Origin: Rhodoferax sp.
GTDB lineage: Bacteria > Pseudomonadota > Gammaproteobacteria > Burkholderiales > Burkholderiaceae_C
Direction of reading: 5' to 3'
NCBI RefSeq assembly: GCF_012927445.1
Contig: NZ_JABBPD010000004.1
Coordinates: forward strand, 1,050,431 to 1,114,430
DNA length: 64,000 bases
Both the position numbers and the translations under genes were made by a program. Below the pieces are notes generated by a model. The model was not told the DNA's origin. It made no database searches and was given only the letters and a program-made list of their open reading frames with translations. Shown piece after piece: positions 19,701 to 26,481 of the stretch (position 1 is its first letter; every line of letters starts with the position of its first letter).

Positions 19701-20403
19701 TTTTGATCTGCACCCGGTCCGGGTCGATCATGGCGGTGGCGCTGGATTCGACGATCTCCTGAATTGTCTTCATGCCGGCCCAGACGCCCGAGAAACGGCT
19801 CAGGGCAAAGGCGTGAATGCCCAAGTCCAGAATCTCCTGCACCGTGGCCGGAAAGAACACCGGCGTGCCACAGGCCTTGAAAATATGGTCGCTCTGGTGC
19901 GCCGCTGTCGAGCTCTTGGAGATGTGGTCGTCCCCGGCCACCGCGATCACGCCGCCCCAGGCGGTGGTGCCCGCCATGTTGGCGTGCTTGAAGACATCGC
20001 TGCAACGGTCCACCCCCGGTCCTTTGCCGTACCAGATGCCGAACACGCCATCAAACTTGTTGGAGCCGGGCGGGGCAAAGCCCAATTGCTGCGTGCCCCA
20101 CAAGGCGGTGGCGGCCAGCTCTTCGTTAACACCCGGCTGAAAAATGATGTTTTGCGCCTTCAGGTATTTTTCCGCCTTGACCAGCGCCTGGTCATAGCCG
20201 CCCAGCGGCGAGCCGCGGTAGCCGCTGATGAACCCGGCCGTGTTTTTGCCCAACTGCTGATCGCGCAGGCGTTGCAGCATCGGCAGCTTGACCAGCGCCT
20301 GCACGCCACTCATGAAAGCGCGCCCGTAGTTGAGGGAATATTTGTCATCCAGCGTCACGGTTTCAAGCGCTTGGCGGATGTGGTCGGGCAGTGGTGCGTT
20401 CAT
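16789..20403 (-). CDS. Indolepyruvate:ferredoxin oxidoreductase, fused three-part form
   Basis: 1204 residues. This family oxidatively decarboxylates 2-keto acids from aromatic or branched amino acids to acyl-CoA, reducing ferredoxin. Parts in order: pyruvate-binding N-terminal domain (GFISGYRGSPLGGYDQAL), TPP-binding domain (GIGCHFMTIWMDRATVG, then NLGDGTYFHSGLLAIRQT), a cysteine-rich ferredoxin-like segment (CEGCGDCSVQSNCLS, then CNKDYSCVKGFCPSF), and a C-terminal gamma domain (GVGGTGVITIGQLLG). In archaea these are separate IorA/IorB subunits; the fusion is normal for proteobacteria. The gene is divergent from an Lrp/AsnC regulator that probably controls it. Confidence 0.93.
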   Translation of the reverse strand: MNAPLPDHIRQALETVTLDDKYSLNYGRAFMSGVQALVKLPMLQRLRDQQLGKNTAGFISGYRGSPLGGYDQALVKAEKYLKAQNIIFQPGVNEELAATALWGTQQLGFAPPGSNKFDGVFGIWYGKGPGVDRCSDVFKHANMAGTTAWGGVIAVAGDDHISKSSTAAHQSDHIFKACGTPVFFPATVQEILDLGIHAFALSRFSGVWAGMKTIQEIVESSATAMIDPDRVQIKIPTDFEMPPGGLHIRWPDQALEQEARLFHYKWYAALAYIRANRLNYNVIEGPHDRLGLIASGKAYNDTRQALIDLGLDDATCQQVGIRLHKVGVVWPLEAQLTREFATGLQEILVIEEKRQVIEYQLKEELYNWRADVRPNVLGKFNEGEGEFSGGEWSNPNPTANALLRANADLSPAIIARAIAQRLKKLGVSADIGARLDAQLAILAAKESAMQVIEVQAERQPWFCSGCPHNTSTKVPDGSRAMAGIGCHFMTIWMDRATVGFTQMGGEGVPWVGQQPFSHDQHMFANLGDGTYFHSGLLAIRQTIASGVNITYKILYNDAVAMTGGQQVGERPEGHSVVQIAQSLQAEGAIKIVVVTDEPEKYEGVKLVDGVAVHHRDELDRIQREFREIKGTTVIIYDQTCATEKRRRRKRGSLVDPAKRVVINELVCEGCGDCSVQSNCLSVEPLETEFGRKRQINQSTCNKDYSCVKGFCPSFVTVEGGQLKKKAKGQGPSPFELGGLPEPVLPSVEGVDGKVWGIVVAGVGGTGVITIGQLLGVAAHLEGKGIVTQDAGGLAQKGGATWSHVLIGARQDALRTTRVSMAAADLIIGCDPIVAAAKDTVLRMRAGRTQVALNSHAAPTAAFVTNANWVNPAEACVSEVVRAVGLEAVGAFNADAAATQLMGDSIYTNPMMLGYAWQKGWIPLEKTSLIRAIELNAVAVENNKTAFEWGRRAAHDGAAFEKLLNPGQVVAFVKRSSLEDLIAKRVAFLTAYQNAAYAESYQTFVQKVRAVEESNGEKKLALTEAVARYLFKLMAYKDEYEVARLHTDGAFHAKINAMFEGDFKLNYHLAPPLLAKKNEKGELQKQQFGPVMLTAFKVLARLKGLRGTALDIFGRTDERQQERALITDYRASLDEILSVLTSAQHLAQPQELQRERYQVALEVARIPEQIRGFGHVKARHLQAARQNWDGQLAQFRSPQAAQKSA

Positions 20404-20494
20404 TATGGGTATGTCTCCAGGATGCTGATGTTTGTCACCTTGTGGGCAACCGGATCAAGAACTGCGCGCGGATAGCCGGCAGTCTCTTTTTTAG

Positions 20495-20539
20495 AAAGAA
20501 AGTGTATGCTCGCCACCCAGATATGTCTTTGCTTTCTTT
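20495..20539. promoter_or_regulatory. Inverted repeat in the divergent oxidoreductase/Lrp intergenic region
   Basis: AAAGAAAG (20495-20502) and CTTTCTTT (20532-20539) are exact complements 29 bases apart, in the 186-base space between the oxidoreductase gene and its divergent regulator. The placement suits an operator for the Lrp-type protein, which binds degenerate paired sites. The short arms make this uncertain. Confidence 0.35.
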
Positions 20540-20589
20540 GCCTCGTTTCCGCCAATACAGAAAAGAATCTTGCTGAAAAAATCACTTTA

Positions 20590-21135
20590 ATGGAAACTTT
20601 GGACAAATTTGATCTCGCGATCCTGAATGAACTGCAGGCCAACGGGCGCCTGAGCAACGCCGAGTTAGCCTCGCGGGTGGGCCTGAGCGCGGCACCCTGC
20701 TGGCGCCGCGTGCGCGCCCTGGAGGAATCGGGCTTCATCAAGGGTTACCGGGCCGAGATCGACCGCCACAAAATCGGCCTCGGCGTATTGGCCTTCGTCC
20801 GACTGGACGCTGACCGCAACGCGGGCGACGTGCTGCGCGGCCTGGAAGAGGCAATCCGCGCCATTCCGGAAGTGGTGAGCTGTCACTACATCAGCGGCAC
20901 CGGCACCTTCGAGTTGCAGGTGGTCAGCCGCGACCTCAACTCGTTCAGCCAGTTCGCCCGCGATGTGCTGATCAACCTGCCAAATGTGAAAGACCTGCAC
21001 ACCAGTTTTTCACTGGGCGAAGTCAAGGCCAGCAGCGCGCTGCCGCTGGGCCATCTCGCAGCGGGGATCGGCGCGGCAGCCGCAACCCAGTCCGCCAGCC
21101 CGGCGCCACGCCAGACCAAGACCAAGACCAAGTGA
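20590..21135 (+). CDS. Lrp/AsnC family transcriptional regulator
   Basis: 181 residues from the ATG giving METLDKFDLAILNELQANGR, the conserved family start; the frame is open 28 codons upstream but that part is unlike the family. N-terminal winged helix-turn-helix (LSNAELASRVGLSAAPCWRR) and a C-terminal RAM domain (about 70-150, with EVVSCHYISGTGTFELQVVS). The last 30 residues are an Ala/Thr/Lys-rich tail (TKTKTK) longer than usual. It is divergent from the indolepyruvate oxidoreductase, so it probably senses an amino or keto acid and regulates that gene. No SD is obvious. Confidence 0.9.
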   Translation: METLDKFDLAILNELQANGRLSNAELASRVGLSAAPCWRRVRALEESGFIKGYRAEIDRHKIGLGVLAFVRLDADRNAGDVLRGLEEAIRAIPEVVSCHYISGTGTFELQVVSRDLNSFSQFARDVLINLPNVKDLHTSFSLGEVKASSALPLGHLAAGIGAAAATQSASPAPRQTKTKTK

Positions 21136-21183
21136 AAAGCGAGCAATGACTAGGAACCGGCACGTCCGCCTCCTACTTACAAG

Positions 21184-21240
21184 CCTTTCAGGCCTCTAGC
21201 CCCCGTTCAACCTGCGCAAGTAGCTATTAATTAGATAGCA
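21184..21240 (+). repeat. Copy of the dispersed CTAGCCCCCGT repeat (intergenic)
   Basis: Reads CCTTTCAGGCCTCTAGCCCC, then CGTTCAACCTGCGCAAGTAG, then CTATTAATTAGATAGCA. It is one of the best copies, with the hairpin GCTAT...ATAGC. It lies between the convergent Lrp regulator and cheV genes, just before a GC-rich hairpin. Confidence 0.9.
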
Positions 21241-21314
21241 GCCGCTTGCCTTCTCCGATCACCGTGACAAAGACGCCCCCCGATCCTTGGTAACTGGACC
21301 GACCAACGAAGTGA

Positions 21315-21392
21315 GGCGGGGGTGGGGCGGAGGACGGGCGCGATTTCGGGGCCGCAGGACCATGAGCGCCCGGCCTCCGCCCCGCCCCCGCC
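21315..21392. repeat. Very long GC-rich inverted repeat between convergent genes
   Basis: Two 27-base arms (21315-21341 and 21366-21392) pair at 25 of 27 positions around a 24-base loop. The left arm begins GGCGGGGGTGGGGCGGAGGA; the right arm is its near complement. There is no T run on either side, so it is not a standard intrinsic terminator, though it could stop or protect both converging transcripts (Lrp regulator and cheV). Confidence 0.8.
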
Positions 21393-21437
21393 GGCCCAGA
21401 ACCACAGAAGCCCCAGCCGAAAACGACAAGCCGCAGG

Positions 21438-22391
21438 TCAGCGCGTCAGTACCTTGCGAATTGTGTCGGCCAACTCTTCGGCCACAAACTTGGCCACATA
21501 CGCATCCGCGCCCACGCTCTTCACATGGCCTTCATTGGTCGTGCCAGTGAGCGAGGAGTGGATGATGACCGGGATCGTATTGAAGCGGGCATCCTGCTTG
21601 ATATTGCGCGTCAAGGTGAAGCCATCCATTTCCGGCATTTCCAGGTCGGTCAAGACCAGGGCCACTTTGTCCTGCACCGTTTTACCTTCGGCCACAGCAT
21701 CGGCCGAGATGGCCTGCAGGCGCTCCCAGGCCTCCTTGCCGGTTTTGGTCATGATGTAAGGCACGTCCATGGCTTTGAGCCCTTGTTCGATCATCAGCCG
21801 GGCCACCGCCGAATCGTCCGCCGCCAGGATGACCGTGCCTGGTGGCAGGTGCAGCTTGGGGATGACGGCCGCGTCCATGGCCGCCTGATGCTCCTGCGGA
21901 AACACATCGCGCAGGATCTGCTCCACGTCCAGCACCTGGGCCAGACGGGTGTCTTCTGCATTGCCATCCAGCCGGGCAATGCTGGTCACCAGACCACCAC
22001 CGGTGCCTTCGGCCGACAGCACCTGCTTCCATTCCAGCCGCACGATTTCATTCACTTCTTCCACCGCAAACGCCTGGGTGGTGCGGGCAAACTCGGTGAC
22101 CAGCAAAATGCCCAGGCCCTTGGTGGGATTGCAGCCCACAATCTTGGGCAGGTTGATCACCGTGATCATTTGCCCCCGGATATTGGCCACCCCCATGACG
22201 GCCGGCGGTGCATTGACCATGACGGTGATCTCGGGCATCACCAGAATCTCGCGCACCTTGAACACATTGATGCCAAACAGCTCACGCCGATCCGTGCCCG
22301 GTGCCTCACCCAAACGAAACAACAGCAACTCAAACATGCTGTTGCCGGCCAGATTGGTCCGCTCGTCGATATCGCGCATTGCTGTTTTCAT
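21438..22391 (-). CDS. cheV: CheV, chemotaxis coupling protein with receiver domain
   Basis: 317 residues. An N-terminal CheW-like domain (about 15-165, with FGINVFKVREILVMPEITVM and GVANIRGQMITVINLP) docks to chemoreceptors and CheA, and a C-terminal receiver domain (about 188-317) carries the phospho-acceptor aspartate in LTDLEMPEMDGF, the acidic pair in LAADDSAV and the conserved Lys in AKFVAEEL. It is not beside other chemotaxis genes here; stand-alone cheV is common in Burkholderiales. It ends facing the Lrp gene. Confidence 0.94.
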   Translation of the reverse strand: MKTAMRDIDERTNLAGNSMFELLLFRLGEAPGTDRRELFGINVFKVREILVMPEITVMVNAPPAVMGVANIRGQMITVINLPKIVGCNPTKGLGILLVTEFARTTQAFAVEEVNEIVRLEWKQVLSAEGTGGGLVTSIARLDGNAEDTRLAQVLDVEQILRDVFPQEHQAAMDAAVIPKLHLPPGTVILAADDSAVARLMIEQGLKAMDVPYIMTKTGKEAWERLQAISADAVAEGKTVQDKVALVLTDLEMPEMDGFTLTRNIKQDARFNTIPVIIHSSLTGTTNEGHVKSVGADAYVAKFVAEELADTIRKVLTR

Positions 22392-22457
22392 GAATTCATT
22401 CGTTTTAAGAGGGAGGAGGCAGAAGCGTCTCGATGGTGCATGGTACCGCGCGCCGAC

Positions 22458-23615
22458 TTACTTCGGCCAAAGGACCCAAAGGCGCAGCGGCTGCTTGAGC
22501 CGGCCGGCCAGTTCACCGGCGGCAGCGCCCCAACCGGCGAAATAATCGGCGCGCACGCCGCCCACAATCGCACTGCCGGTATCCTGGGCCAGCACCAGTT
22601 TTTGCAGCCGGGCGGTCGGGCCATTGGAGGCCAGCCACACCGGGGTGCCGTAGGGAATGCTGCCCGGGTCGACCGCGATGGAGCGGCCCGGCGTCAGCGC
22701 CACGCCTTGGGCGCCACGTGGCCCAAAGGCGGCGTCCAGCTCGGACAAAGCTTCTTCCCGGAAAAATACCGTGCGCGGATTGCTCCACAGCATCTCGTTG
22801 ACGCGGCTCGGGTTCTGCGCCACCCAGGCCTTGATGGCGGGCCATGAGGCATCGCGCACCGCCCCTTGATCAATCAGCCAGCGGCCGACACTTTTATACG
22901 GCTGCTCGTTCGAGCCGGCAAACGCCAGCCGCACCGTGGCTTGCGTTCCGTCCGGCTGGGTGAGCCGGATGCGCCCGGAGCCCTGGATTTGCAACACCAG
23001 CGCATCAACCGGGTCCGCCAGAAAAGCAATTTCGCGGCCCTTGAGCGCGGCTTGCACCGACGCCAAGGTGTCAATCTCCTGGCGCGTGTACCAGGGTTTG
23101 CGCTTGGCCAGCCCCAGGGGCGGCTGGTACAAAGGCACCGAAAAATCAGCACTGGCGACCCGCGAGCCTTCCAGCACCGGCTCAAAATAAGCGGTGAGCA
23201 GTCCCTCTGGGCTGCCCGACAAGGCGTCGACGCGGTAGGGTTGCAGCCGCGTCATCAACCAGGCGCGCTGGTCTTGCTCCCCGCCGATGCTCAAACCGCG
23301 CACCTCGCGGCACAGCGGCGCAAACACCGGACCCGGCCGCTCGCAACTCTTGACCCAGGCATTCCAGGCTTCATGCAAGGCATCGTCCTCGAACCCGGGC
23401 AACTCGGCCCAGCGCACCGCCGTCCAGCGGCTCTTGGCCTTCAAAATGGGGCTGGGCAAGGCGCCGGTGTCGTCCGGCAAACCGCCCTTGGGCACCGCCA
23501 CCGCGCCGACGGTCGGGCTGCTCTCCGGCGCATAAGGCGGCAAGGGCGCGCTGCCACAGGCCGCCAGCATCCCTACAATCAGGGCCATCAATACGGTACA
23601 CAGGAGTCGGTTCAT
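22458..23615 (-). CDS. mltA: MltA, membrane-bound lytic murein transglycosylase A (lipoprotein)
   Basis: 385 residues from the ATG giving MNRLLCTVLMALIVGMLAAC; the lipobox cysteine is residue 20 (LAAC), so it is anchored in the outer membrane. The frame is open 72 codons upstream, but only this start gives a lipoprotein signal. MltA cleaves peptidoglycan glycan chains to anhydromuropeptides. The MltA domain includes LLTAYFEPVLEGSR and GSGRIRLTQPDGT; the C-terminal 3D domain has the aspartates in VDPGSIPYGT, AQDTGSAIVGGVRADYFAG. Its start codon overlaps, on the other strand, the start of a possible 53-residue membrane peptide. Confidence 0.94.
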   Translation of the reverse strand: MNRLLCTVLMALIVGMLAACGSAPLPPYAPESSPTVGAVAVPKGGLPDDTGALPSPILKAKSRWTAVRWAELPGFEDDALHEAWNAWVKSCERPGPVFAPLCREVRGLSIGGEQDQRAWLMTRLQPYRVDALSGSPEGLLTAYFEPVLEGSRVASADFSVPLYQPPLGLAKRKPWYTRQEIDTLASVQAALKGREIAFLADPVDALVLQIQGSGRIRLTQPDGTQATVRLAFAGSNEQPYKSVGRWLIDQGAVRDASWPAIKAWVAQNPSRVNEMLWSNPRTVFFREEALSELDAAFGPRGAQGVALTPGRSIAVDPGSIPYGTPVWLASNGPTARLQKLVLAQDTGSAIVGGVRADYFAGWGAAAGELAGRLKQPLRLWVLWPK

Positions 23616-23775
23616 GAGTTTGCTCTTACTTGAGGCCGGGGGGGCCTTGCTGCTGCTGCTGCTGATTGTCTGGTGGACCATGTTTTCAGGGCGCAAGCAG
23701 GGCGAATTGCCACCCCGCCCTGCCAGCAGCGCCGAGGTCGCAGCAGAGGCAACCACTTCCGTTGAAAAAACCTGA
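23614..23775 (+). CDS. Possible 53-residue single-pass membrane peptide, divergent from mltA
   Basis: An open frame of 53 codons starting MSLLLLEAGGALLLLLLIVW and then WTMFSGRKQGELPPRP, ending at TGA 23773-23775. It has one strong hydrophobic helix (about 2-25) followed by a charged, Ala/Glu/Pro-rich tail, the look of a small inner-membrane protein. The start is preceded by AGGAG with seven bases spacing (23602-23606), a good Shine-Dalgarno. It is not a known family to me. The two opposite start codons (mltA and this gene) overlap by two bases, which is unusual, so this gene is less certain. Confidence 0.45.
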   Translation: MSLLLLEAGGALLLLLLIVWWTMFSGRKQGELPPRPASSAEVAAEATTSVEKT

Positions 23776-23820
23776 CCCAAGCCGACCCCTGGCCAGCCAG
23801 CCCCGCGGGGAGACATGGCG

Positions 23821-24450
23821 CTAAGGGACATGGCGTAGCAAATTTACCAGCTCAACCGCCGATTTCACTTCCATTTTGTCAAACACGCGCGCCCGGTGCA
23901 CCTCGACCGTTCTGACACTGATGTCCAAGCGGTCGGCAATCAGTTTATTGGGCAAACCCTCGACCACCAGGGCCATGACCTTGCGTTCCCGCTCGGTCAA
24001 CTCCGCCTGACGCTCCTGCAGCAGCCCGGTTTGCCGCTGCACCTGCAAAAACGCCTGCGATTGCGCCAGTGCCTGCTCGACACGGTCCACCAGGGCATTG
24101 TCGGAACAGGGTTTTTCACAAAAATCAAACGCACCATGCTTGACGGCATCCACAGCCGTCGGGACATCGGCGTGCCCGGTCAGGAAAATCACCGGGATCG
24201 CCTGCTGCAGTTCCCGCTCAATCATCCAGTCAAACAGCGCCAGGCCACTCAGACCCGGCATCCGCACGTCCAGCAGCAGGCAACTCGGCTGCGTCAGCGC
24301 CACGCCGGCCGCCATCTTGTGTTGAAACGCCTCGGCGCTCTCGAACACCTCGCTGGGCAAGCGCCGCGAGCGCAACAGCCACGCCAGTGCTTCACGCACA
24401 CTGGCGTCATCGTCCACTACAAAAACCATCGCATCAATCAAAGGTCGCAT
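23821..24450 (-). CDS. FixJ/DctR-type response regulator
   Basis: 209 residues. Receiver domain at 1-125 with acidic residues in VVDDDASVRE, phospho-acceptor Asp61 in LLLDVRMPGLSG, and FLTGHADVPTAVDAVKHGAF with the conserved Lys in CEKP. A LuxR-type helix-turn-helix (about 145-205) has LTERERKVMALVVEGLPNK and ISVRTVEVHRARVFDKM. Such pairs with a periplasmic-sensor PAS kinase include DctSR for C4-dicarboxylates. It begins nine bases after the kinase gene, so the two are a two-component pair. The signal is unknown from sequence. Confidence 0.9.
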   Translation of the reverse strand: MRPLIDAMVFVVDDDASVREALAWLLRSRRLPSEVFESAEAFQHKMAAGVALTQPSCLLLDVRMPGLSGLALFDWMIERELQQAIPVIFLTGHADVPTAVDAVKHGAFDFCEKPCSDNALVDRVEQALAQSQAFLQVQRQTGLLQERQAELTERERKVMALVVEGLPNKLIADRLDISVRTVEVHRARVFDKMEVKSAVELVNLLRHVP

Positions 24451-24459
24451 GGGTCGATG

Positions 24460-26481
24460 TTATGCCACGGCGCGGATCGGCAGGGTGAAGACAAAAACTG
24501 TCCCCTGCGGCACATTAGGCTTGAACACCAGCGCGCCGCCGTGCTGCTCCACCACGGTGCGGCACAGACTCAGCCCCAGCCCCATGCCTTCGGCTTTGGT
24601 CGTGAAAAAGGGGTTGAACAACTGCAGCTGCACATCCGGCGTGATGCCGCCGCCCATGTCGGCCACCGAGAACTCCAGCCATTGCTTGCGGCCTTCGCCA
24701 TGCACCCGCCGCACGCTGATGCGCAACACCCGCTCCAGAAAATGTGGCTGATCCATCGACTGCATGGCATTGCGGGCCAGGTTGAGCAAGACCTGCTCCA
24801 CCATGGTCCGGTCGCAGACGACACACGGCACATCGGGCGCGACCTCGGTCTGCACCACCACCGCTAACTGGCGGGCCTGCAGGTTGATCAGGGGCAAAAT
24901 CGCCTCCAGCAACTCCTGCGGCGCCACGGCTTCTCGCAGCGTATCCCGGCGGCGCACAAAGTCATGCACGCTCTTGATGACTTTGCCGGCTCGTTCCGCC
25001 TGCTCGGCGATGCGCTGCATCGCCAGCGTCAGATCGACGCCGAATTCTTTGGCCGCATCGGGTCCGTCGGCCAGCAAATTGAGCGATCCCGTGGCGTAAC
25101 TTGAAATGGCGGCCAAAGGCTGGTTCAGCTCGTGGCTTAGCAATGACGCCATCTCGCCCACGGTCGCCAGCCGGGCCGTGGCCTGCAGTCGCTCCTGGCT
25201 GGTGCGCGACAACGCCTCCACGCGACGCTGTTCACTGATGTCAAGGAAAGCACTCATCCAGCCGGTCTGCACCCCCTGGGCATTGATCAACGGCGCTTCA
25301 ATAATCAGCACCGGAAAGCGGGAGCCGTCCTTGCGCATGAACACCGACTCGTAGCCCTCACGCGGCGGCGAGTTGCCGGCCAGACGGATCATCTGGCGCT
25401 GCTGGTACTCGTCAACAAACTCGGGCGGCCAATAGGGCGCCGGTATGCTGTGCCCGAGCAGCTCTTCTTCCGGGAACCCCACCATCTGGCAAAAGGCCGG
25501 GTTGACATAGGTGATACGGCCTTGCAGATCACGCGCACGCAGGCCCGTCACCAAAGAATCTTCCATCGCTTTGCGGAACGCCAGCGCATCCGCCAGATCG
25601 TGCTCGGCTTTGAAGCGCCGGCGCATGTCCTTGGCCAGCAGGACCAGCACCGAGACCAGGGCGATCGACATCGCCGTGACCAGCGCGGTCAGCACATTGG
25701 GAAACAGGTCGGGAGAACCGCGCCAGCTGTCCATGCGCAGCACCAGGGAGGTGCCGGGCAAGTCCACCAGTTGCTGGGTGGTAAAGACATGGCTGCCACT
25801 GCGCTTGGAGCGGCGCATGGCAAGACGGGTGCCATCGCCCTCGGTGAACGCTATTTCGTTATTGCGCACCGTCGGGTGCTCGGGCAGCGCGTCAAGGACT
25901 TCCTGCAGGGCGTAGGTGGCCACCAGATAGCCCGCGGGTTGGCCCGCGCTCTGCAGCGGCAGGCACAATTCCAGCACCTGCACCCCCAAGCCATCAGCGA
26001 AGGGCACGAAATAGCTGCTGCTGTACGCCGGACCACTGAAACGGCGTGCCGTGGTACAGGCCAGAAAGACTTCAGACTGCGCATTGGCCCGCCCGATGTG
26101 GTCAAACACCGGCATCCGAAACGGCGAATCCACCTGGGTCTTCACCTGCAGGACGTTGTCCCGCCACTCCACGCGCACCAGTTCGCGGTGCTCACGCAAC
26201 ATGGCGGCGGCGTCAATATTCCAGGAATTGGGGGTCGGATCGCTGTATTGCAGCGCCTGCAGGCTCTGCACATTGCGGGTGAAGGCGGCCTGAACGTCCC
26301 CTACGGTTTGTTCCGCATCGCGCTCCAGCCGGCCCTGCACCTGGGCGGTCTCGTACACTCCGGCCAACCAGACCAGCATCGCCAGCATCGCCGCCAGCAG
26401 CAGCAGCAGCACACTCCACAGGGTTCGCCGATGCAGGGTGGAAGGTGGGCGTTCCTGCTCAAGCCCCGGCTCGGTACTCAC
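24460..26481 (-). CDS. PAS-domain sensor histidine kinase (DctS-like)
   Basis: 673 residues. A membrane helix at about 21-43 and another near 285-307 bracket a periplasmic sensing region of about 240 residues. A cytoplasmic PAS domain follows (ITYVNPAFCQMVGFPEEELL), then the phospho-acceptor box (SLLSHELNQPLAAISSY) and ATPase motifs: N box LLNLARNAMQSM, G boxes FFTTKAEGMGLGLSL. The H-box and short catalytic style match the FixL/DctB class. It pairs with the response regulator directly downstream and overlaps the yhdP stop by four bases, so it is translated from the same transcript as yhdP. Confidence 0.92.
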   Translation of the reverse strand: MSTEPGLEQERPPSTLHRRTLWSVLLLLLAAMLAMLVWLAGVYETAQVQGRLERDAEQTVGDVQAAFTRNVQSLQALQYSDPTPNSWNIDAAAMLREHRELVRVEWRDNVLQVKTQVDSPFRMPVFDHIGRANAQSEVFLACTTARRFSGPAYSSSYFVPFADGLGVQVLELCLPLQSAGQPAGYLVATYALQEVLDALPEHPTVRNNEIAFTEGDGTRLAMRRSKRSGSHVFTTQQLVDLPGTSLVLRMDSWRGSPDLFPNVLTALVTAMSIALVSVLVLLAKDMRRRFKAEHDLADALAFRKAMEDSLVTGLRARDLQGRITYVNPAFCQMVGFPEEELLGHSIPAPYWPPEFVDEYQQRQMIRLAGNSPPREGYESVFMRKDGSRFPVLIIEAPLINAQGVQTGWMSAFLDISEQRRVEALSRTSQERLQATARLATVGEMASLLSHELNQPLAAISSYATGSLNLLADGPDAAKEFGVDLTLAMQRIAEQAERAGKVIKSVHDFVRRRDTLREAVAPQELLEAILPLINLQARQLAVVVQTEVAPDVPCVVCDRTMVEQVLLNLARNAMQSMDQPHFLERVLRISVRRVHGEGRKQWLEFSVADMGGGITPDVQLQLFNPFFTTKAEGMGLGLSLCRTVVEQHGGALVFKPNVPQGTVFVFTLPIRAVA

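Noticed and set aside
21315..21392. Intrinsic terminator for Lrp or cheV
   Set aside because: The stem is very strong but there is no T run on either strand; it is kept as an unexplained inverted repeat.
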